From NCBI GenBank assembly GCA_964653685.1, contig CAZZHA010000026.1, forward strand, positions 1 through 9,439: a DNA stretch of 9,439 bases, written 5' to 3'. Source of the stretch: DATKWU01 sp964653685. GTDB taxonomy: Bacteria; Patescibacteriota; Microgenomatia; PFEM01; JAHIFH01. Every line of letters starts with the position of its first letter. The first letter of the stretch is position 1. Below, one piece after another: positions 6,176 to 9,439 of the stretch. A program made the position numbers and the translations under genes. Below the pieces are notes generated by a model. It saw only the letters and a program-made list of their open reading frames with translations, was not told where the DNA came from and did no database searches.

Positions 6176-6180
6176 AGTAG

Positions 6181-6744
6181 ATGACAGAAGCTGATCACCA
6201 ATTATCTATAGAAGATATCTCTCCTGAGTTCATAGAAGCGTTGACGTGGGAGTCTTATGAAAAAAAACCTCAAATTGACGGCATAAAAAGAGAAAAAGTT
6301 AAATGCCACCTCGCTGAAGACGGCTCTTTTTCAGAATTAGTCAGATTAACAAAAGATGGTCTTTTGGAATTAGAGGAGATTCCACCATTCAGACTTCGAC
6401 AAATTAATTATTCTGAAGCAATTAAGGGCACAACCAAAGCCTGGCATCTTCATTTTGAACAAGATGAAATTTGGTATATTGCTCAAGGCCGGTTGATTGT
6501 TGGTTTAATGGATTTACGTGAAGATTCACCGACTAAAGGTTTGGTCATGCGTTTAATTTTAAGTGCTAATCAACCTGAACTTCTTTATATTCCTCGGGGA
6601 GTGGCTCATGGTCTAGCTAATAGATCAGAAGAGACAGTGAAAATGTTTTACTTGGTTAATAATCAGTATGATGGTAGTGATGAAGGTCGTCTTCCTTCAG
6701 GAACAGTTGTTGGTCAAGATTTTTGGGAAATTCAGAAAGGTTAA
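6181..6744 (+). CDS. RmlC-like cupin (dTDP-4-dehydrorhamnose 3,5-epimerase family)
   Basis: A 187-aa protein with an N-terminal region of about 65 residues that I cannot place, followed by an RmlC-type cupin. Visible family blocks are KAWHLHFEQDE (86-96), QGRLIVGLMDLREDSPT (102-118), LLYIPRGVAHGLANRS (134-149) and VNNQYDGSDEGRLP (159-172). In true RmlC the first block reads RGxH. Here it is K86-A-W-H89, so the catalytic His is kept but the Arg is Lys. H143 fits the second conserved His and Y163 the catalytic Tyr. The family epimerises dTDP-4-keto-6-deoxy-sugars at C3 and C5; related cupins act as ketoisomerases or on other NDP-sugars. The reductase-like gene starts directly after its stop, which supports a deoxysugar pathway, but the exact substrate is uncertain. 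Confidence 0.8.
   Translation: MTEADHQLSIEDISPEFIEALTWESYEKKPQIDGIKREKVKCHLAEDGSFSELVRLTKDGLLELEEIPPFRLRQINYSEAIKGTTKAWHLHFEQDEIWYIAQGRLIVGLMDLREDSPTKGLVMRLILSANQPELLYIPRGVAHGLANRSEETVKMFYLVNNQYDGSDEGRLPSGTVVGQDFWEIQKG
6736..6740 (+). promoter_or_regulatory. Weak Shine-Dalgarno of the RmlD-like gene
   Basis: AAAGG lies 4 nt before the ATG at 6745, overlapping the last codons of the RmlC-like gene. The spacing is short. Direct stop-start contact (TAA then ATG) suggests translational coupling. Confidence 0.4.
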
Positions 6745-7722
6745 ATGACTCTTCAAAAAGAAACAAAAGAACGCCTTACTAATTTACCAAAAGTTTTGGT
6801 TTTTGGACCAGGTTTATTTGGTTCGTGTTTTGTTGACCTTTATGAAGACAATTTTCAAATTAGAGCCGAAGGTCTTTTAGAGACGGGTTTGGATCTTACT
6901 GACCAAAAAGCTTTAGAGAGACTAATTAGGGCAGAATCGCCAGACGTCGTTATCAATTTTGCGGCCAGAACTGATGTTGATGGAATTGAAAAAGAAAGAG
7001 GTGACAAAAAAGGTTCTGCTTGGGAAATTAACGCTCTTGTGCCTGGTAGAATTGCCCGCCTTTGTGTTAAAAAAGACATTTTTTTTATTCATATTTCTAC
7101 TGATTTTGTTTTCCCAGGAACAGCTGAAAATAAAGGGCCTTATTCAGAGAAAGCACCTTTACCTACTTTACCGGATGATTTAAGTTGGTATGGTTGGACA
7201 AAGTTAAAAGGAGAAGAAGCAGTTCGGAAAGCCAATAGCAATTCGGCGATTGTTCGGATTGCTTACCCTTACCGGGTTTCACCTTTTACCAAAAAGGATT
7301 TTGTTCATAATCTTATCGAGCGGTATGATCAGGGAAAACTTTACCCTTTGTTTGGTAATCAATTCTATAATCCCACTTCAATTGAAAGAGCTTCGGCCGG
7401 GATTGCTATTCTGGCAGATTTAAAAAAACCAGGAACTTATCATCTTGCCAGTCTTGATTTAACAACGCCTCATGAATTTGGTTGTTACCTTTTACTAAAA
7501 ACGCGAGGTTTAGAAAATCCTGAAAAAATTATTCAAGTAAGTTCAATTGTTGATTTTCAAGAACAAAATCCTCATCTTGCTAGAAGACCTCAATACGGCG
7601 GTCTCCTAACTGGAAGAACCCAAAGAACTCTTGGGTTAGAATTAGGAACCTGGAGAGAAGACGTTGATTTTTTTGCTGAACAATTTAAGGTTTTTGAAGT
7701 AAATCAGGCCGGCGTTGTTTAG
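6745..7722 (+). CDS. rmlD: RmlD-like dTDP-4-dehydrorhamnose reductase family (extended SDR)
   Basis: A 325-aa NAD(P)-dependent sugar reductase of the extended SDR type. KVLVFGPGLFGS (16-27) is the Rossmann dinucleotide loop with G21, G23 and G26. DLTD (50-53) and PDVVINFAARTDVDGIE (66-82) are typical of RmlD. ISTDFVFPG (117-125) supplies S118/T119, and YGWTKLKGE (149-157) supplies the catalytic Y149 and K153. YNPTSI (208-213) and a late RPQYGGLLTGRTQ block also fit RmlD. In the standard pathway RmlD reduces dTDP-4-keto-rhamnose to dTDP-L-rhamnose after RmlC. RmlA and RmlB are not in the window. About 14 residues precede the first strand, slightly more than usual, but no better start is visible. 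The gene follows the RmlC-like gene with zero spacing, and its last 38 bp overlap trmD on the other strand. Confidence 0.85.
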   Translation: MTLQKETKERLTNLPKVLVFGPGLFGSCFVDLYEDNFQIRAEGLLETGLDLTDQKALERLIRAESPDVVINFAARTDVDGIEKERGDKKGSAWEINALVPGRIARLCVKKDIFFIHISTDFVFPGTAENKGPYSEKAPLPTLPDDLSWYGWTKLKGEEAVRKANSNSAIVRIAYPYRVSPFTKKDFVHNLIERYDQGKLYPLFGNQFYNPTSIERASAGIAILADLKKPGTYHLASLDLTTPHEFGCYLLLKTRGLENPEKIIQVSSIVDFQEQNPHLARRPQYGGLLTGRTQRTLGLELGTWREDVDFFAEQFKVFEVNQAGVV

Positions 7723-8359
7723 TTTTTTCTTTGGCTTTTTTCTTTCGCCATTCTTTTATTTCCTGGTGATTACCAGAGAGAAGAATTTCTGGAACCTGCC
7801 AGCCTTTAAAATTAGCTGGGCGGGTGTACTGGGGATATTCAAGGAGCTTGGTAGAGAAAGACTCGTTTTTAACCGCTTCCTCTTTTTTTAGAACACCAGG
7901 GATTAGTCTAACAATCGTGTCAACTACAATCATGGCTGGTAACTCGCCGCCAGTGAGGACATAGTCACCAATCGAGATTTCCTCATCAACTAAATGTTTT
8001 CGAATTCTTTCATCCACGCCTTCATAATGACCGCAAATAAAAATTAAATGTTTTTCCTTGGCCAGTTTTTTAGCCATGGCCTGTTTAAAGGTTTTACCTT
8101 GAGGGGTTAAGAGAATGACTTTGGTTTCTTTTTGACGAAGTTCTTTGAGAGCCTGATAGATAGGCTCGACCATTAAAATCATCCCGGTGCCTCCTCCAAA
8201 AGGCCGATTATCAACCGTCTGGTGTTTGTCTTTGGTCCACTTCCTTAGGTTATGAATTTTAATCTTGGTTAAGCCTTTTGCCTGGGCCCGATTAAGAATA
8301 CTTTCATTAAAGGGACCCTTAAACATCTCTGGAAATAGAGTGAGAATCTCAATTTTCAT
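7685..8359 (-). CDS. trmD: tRNA (guanine-N1)-methyltransferase TrmD
   Basis: A 224-aa TrmD, which methylates G37 of tRNAs that have a G at position 36, using S-adenosylmethionine in a knotted SPOUT fold and preventing +1 frameshifting. Visible blocks are MKIEILTLFPEMF (1-13), HQTVDNRPFGGGTGMIL (46-62), LLTPQG (83-88), FICGHYEGVDERI (107-119), SIGDYVLTGGELPAM (129-143) with R151 shortly after, LLEYPQYTRP (172-181), PEILLSGNH (190-198) and a terminal RRPDLL. R151 matches E. coli R154. The residue matching the proposed general base D169 is Glu (E166, in NESF). The protein is a little shorter than E. coli TrmD because it ends just after RPDLL. The rimM, rpsP and rplS genes that often neighbour trmD are absent here. 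The ATG begins 8 nt after a -10 box. Confidence 0.96.
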   Translation of the reverse strand: MKIEILTLFPEMFKGPFNESILNRAQAKGLTKIKIHNLRKWTKDKHQTVDNRPFGGGTGMILMVEPIYQALKELRQKETKVILLTPQGKTFKQAMAKKLAKEKHLIFICGHYEGVDERIRKHLVDEEISIGDYVLTGGELPAMIVVDTIVRLIPGVLKKEEAVKNESFSTKLLEYPQYTRPANFKGWQVPEILLSGNHQEIKEWRKKKAKEKTKQRRPDLLQKP

Positions 8360-8363
8360 ACGC

Positions 8364-8393
8364 TTGCATTTTATCAGGATTATTTGCTAGAGT
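8364..8393 (+). promoter_or_regulatory. Promoter of the GT2-GtrA gene (half of a divergent pair)
   Basis: TGcTAGAGT (8385-8393) is an extended -10 with a less consensus hexamer. A weak -35-like TTGCAT (8364-8369) lies 18 bp upstream. The predicted start is 8400, the A of the ATG, giving a leaderless mRNA. Confidence 0.5.
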
Positions 8394-8396
8394 AAA
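8368..8396 (-). promoter_or_regulatory. Promoter of trmD (half of a divergent pair)
   Basis: On the minus strand TTTACT (8396-8391) and TAAAAT (8373-8368) are spaced by 17 bp, with TG one base before the -10 (TGaTAAAAT, 8376-8368). The predicted start is near 8361, 2 nt before the ATG at 8359. No Shine-Dalgarno is present. Confidence 0.7.
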
Positions 8397-8399
8397 CTC

Positions 8400-9439
8400 A
8401 TGAAGATTGTTGTCATTATTCCTACTTACAACGAGAAAGAGAATATTACCAAGATGATTGAAGTCTTAGAAAAAGAGGTTTTTCCTAAGATTAAGAAATA
8501 CGAGATGGAGATTTTGGTAGTTGATGATCATTCGCCTGACGGTACCGCGGAAGTGGTTAAAGAGAAGATGAAGAAATATGAGAATATTGAGCTTTCTTTA
8601 GGCAAAAAAGAGGGTTTAGGGGCGGCTTATATTCGGGGAATGAAGCAGGCGATGGAAAAGATGAAGGCGGTGGCGGTCATTGAATTTGACGCTGATTTTC
8701 AACATGATCCTCATTATATTATTGATTTAGTTAAGAAATTTGATCAAGGTTATGATCATGTCATTGGCTCCAGGTTTGTTAAAGGCGGTTTGATTCCCAA
8801 AGAATGGGGTCTTTTTAGAAAAATTTTAACCACTTTTGGCGGTCTTTTTAGCCGAATCGTTCTCTTTTTTCCTAAGATTAATACTGTTAAAGACACGACC
8901 ACCGGTTTAAAGTTGACTAAAACCCAAGGTGTTCTTGATCGGATTGATTTTTCTCGGCTTTCCAGTGGCTTTTTCTACAAAACCCAAATTCTCTATCAAT
9001 TAGTTCAGAACAAAGCCAAGATAGTCGAAATTCCTTTGCGATTCAAAGTTCGGGAAATCGGCACCTCTAAGTTAAGCAGTAAAGACGTGATTGTCACTCT
9101 TATTTCCGTGATTATTTTGCGGCTTCAAGATCCTAAAACCATTCAATTCCTGAAATTTGCGGTGGTGGGCTTTATCGGTTATTTAGTTAATGCCATTGGT
9201 TTAGAAGGATTCTATCGAGCTGGATTATCTCCTGGTCCGGCCACGGCCATCGCCACCGAATTGGCGATTATTAGTAATTTTATTCTTAATAATATTTGGA
9301 CCTTTGCTGAGAAAAAGATTGTCTCGATAAGACAATTGCCCTATAAATTCGTTCAGTTCAATTTAACTTCGATGGGAGCTTTGATTATCCAGACCATTGT
9401 TGTTTGGGTCGGGACGAGTTTCCTTGGTGATCAATGGCG
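8400..9439 (+). CDS. GT2 glycosyltransferase (polyprenyl-phosphate mannosyltransferase-like) fused to GtrA domain, 3' truncated
   Basis: An open frame from ATG at 8400 runs off the window edge, giving 346 residues with no stop. The N-terminal GT-A domain (about 1-230) has VVIIPTYNE, VDDHSPDGT (41-49), an EFDADFQHDP block with the DxD-like D97-A-D99, and GSRFVKGG (123-130). This is the dolichyl/polyprenyl-phosphate hexose transferase (DPM1-like) subgroup of GT2, which moves a sugar from an NDP- or GDP-sugar to a lipid phosphate carrier. A GtrA-type membrane domain follows from about 249: FLKFAVVGFIGYLVN, NFILNNIWTF (293-302) and further hydrophobic helices. GT2-GtrA fusions are known among archaeal and bacterial DPM synthases. 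The product likely feeds lipid-linked sugars to envelope glycosylation. The donor sugar cannot be told. The ATG lies exactly at the predicted transcription start. Confidence 0.9.
   Translation, partial: MKIVVIIPTYNEKENITKMIEVLEKEVFPKIKKYEMEILVVDDHSPDGTAEVVKEKMKKYENIELSLGKKEGLGAAYIRGMKQAMEKMKAVAVIEFDADFQHDPHYIIDLVKKFDQGYDHVIGSRFVKGGLIPKEWGLFRKILTTFGGLFSRIVLFFPKINTVKDTTTGLKLTKTQGVLDRIDFSRLSSGFFYKTQILYQLVQNKAKIVEIPLRFKVREIGTSKLSSKDVIVTLISVIILRLQDPKTIQFLKFAVVGFIGYLVNAIGLEGFYRAGLSPGPATAIATELAIISNFILNNIWTFAEKKIVSIRQLPYKFVQFNLTSMGALIIQTIVVWVGTSFLGDQW

Noticed and set aside
6855..7183. Additional open frames on both strands inside the RmlD-like gene
   Set aside because: They overlap the conserved Rossmann and catalytic blocks of RmlD, and their translations show no motif of their own.
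1..9439. tRNA genes, CRISPR arrays, insertion sequences or a dedicated defence system
   Set aside because: All gaps are shorter than 100 bp and hold promoters or spacers. No cloverleaf, spaced direct repeats, transposase or defence-family motif was seen.

Overview
The window looks like chromosomal DNA from a small-genome bacterium, most likely a member of Candidatus Patescibacteria (Candidate Phyla Radiation), possibly Microgenomates-like. This is an inference. It rests on AT-rich coding sequence, very tight packing (all internal gaps are under 100 bp, with several overlaps), and a CAP-domain membrane protein whose N-terminal FIPH...NNH motif I associate with that group. The code appears standard: TAA, TAG and TGA all act as stops, and TGA occurs here only inside two ATGA overlaps.

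Layout, left to right. (1) The 3' end of a membrane-anchored protein (1-120, +). (2) A two-gene + operon: a CAP/SCP-domain membrane protein (165-1127) and an 83-aa three-helix membrane protein (1124-1375). (3) Two - strand genes: a GH57-like glycosidase (1378-2619) and the RNA ligase RtcB (2662-4074). (4) A + operon divergent from rtcB: a YkuK-type RNase H-fold protein (4116-4613), a LemA protein with a TTG start (4632-5204) and a TPM-domain membrane protein (5201-6088). (5) A + pair of deoxysugar genes, RmlC-like (6181-6744) and RmlD-like (6745-7722). (6) trmD on the - strand (7685-8359), whose 3' end overlaps rmlD by 38 bp. (7) Divergent from trmD, a GT2 glycosyltransferase fused to a GtrA membrane domain (8400 to the window edge).

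Functionally there are two themes. One is cell surface and envelope: the CAP protein, LemA/TPM, RmlC/RmlD, the polyprenyl-phosphate-type glycosyltransferase and possibly GH57. The other is RNA metabolism: RtcB, the YkuK-like protein and TrmD. No mobile element, CRISPR array, tRNA or rRNA was seen.

The most striking signal is in expression architecture. Nearly every gene that opens a transcription unit has a recognisable sigma70-like -10 only 6-9 nt before its start codon and no Shine-Dalgarno, so its mRNA should be leaderless. Genes inside operons have Shine-Dalgarno sequences. In addition, both divergent intergenic regions (rtcB/ykuK-like and trmD/GT) carry two outward-facing extended -10 boxes with the same 26-bp geometry (9 + 8 + 9 bp). 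That looks like a compact standard divergent promoter module.
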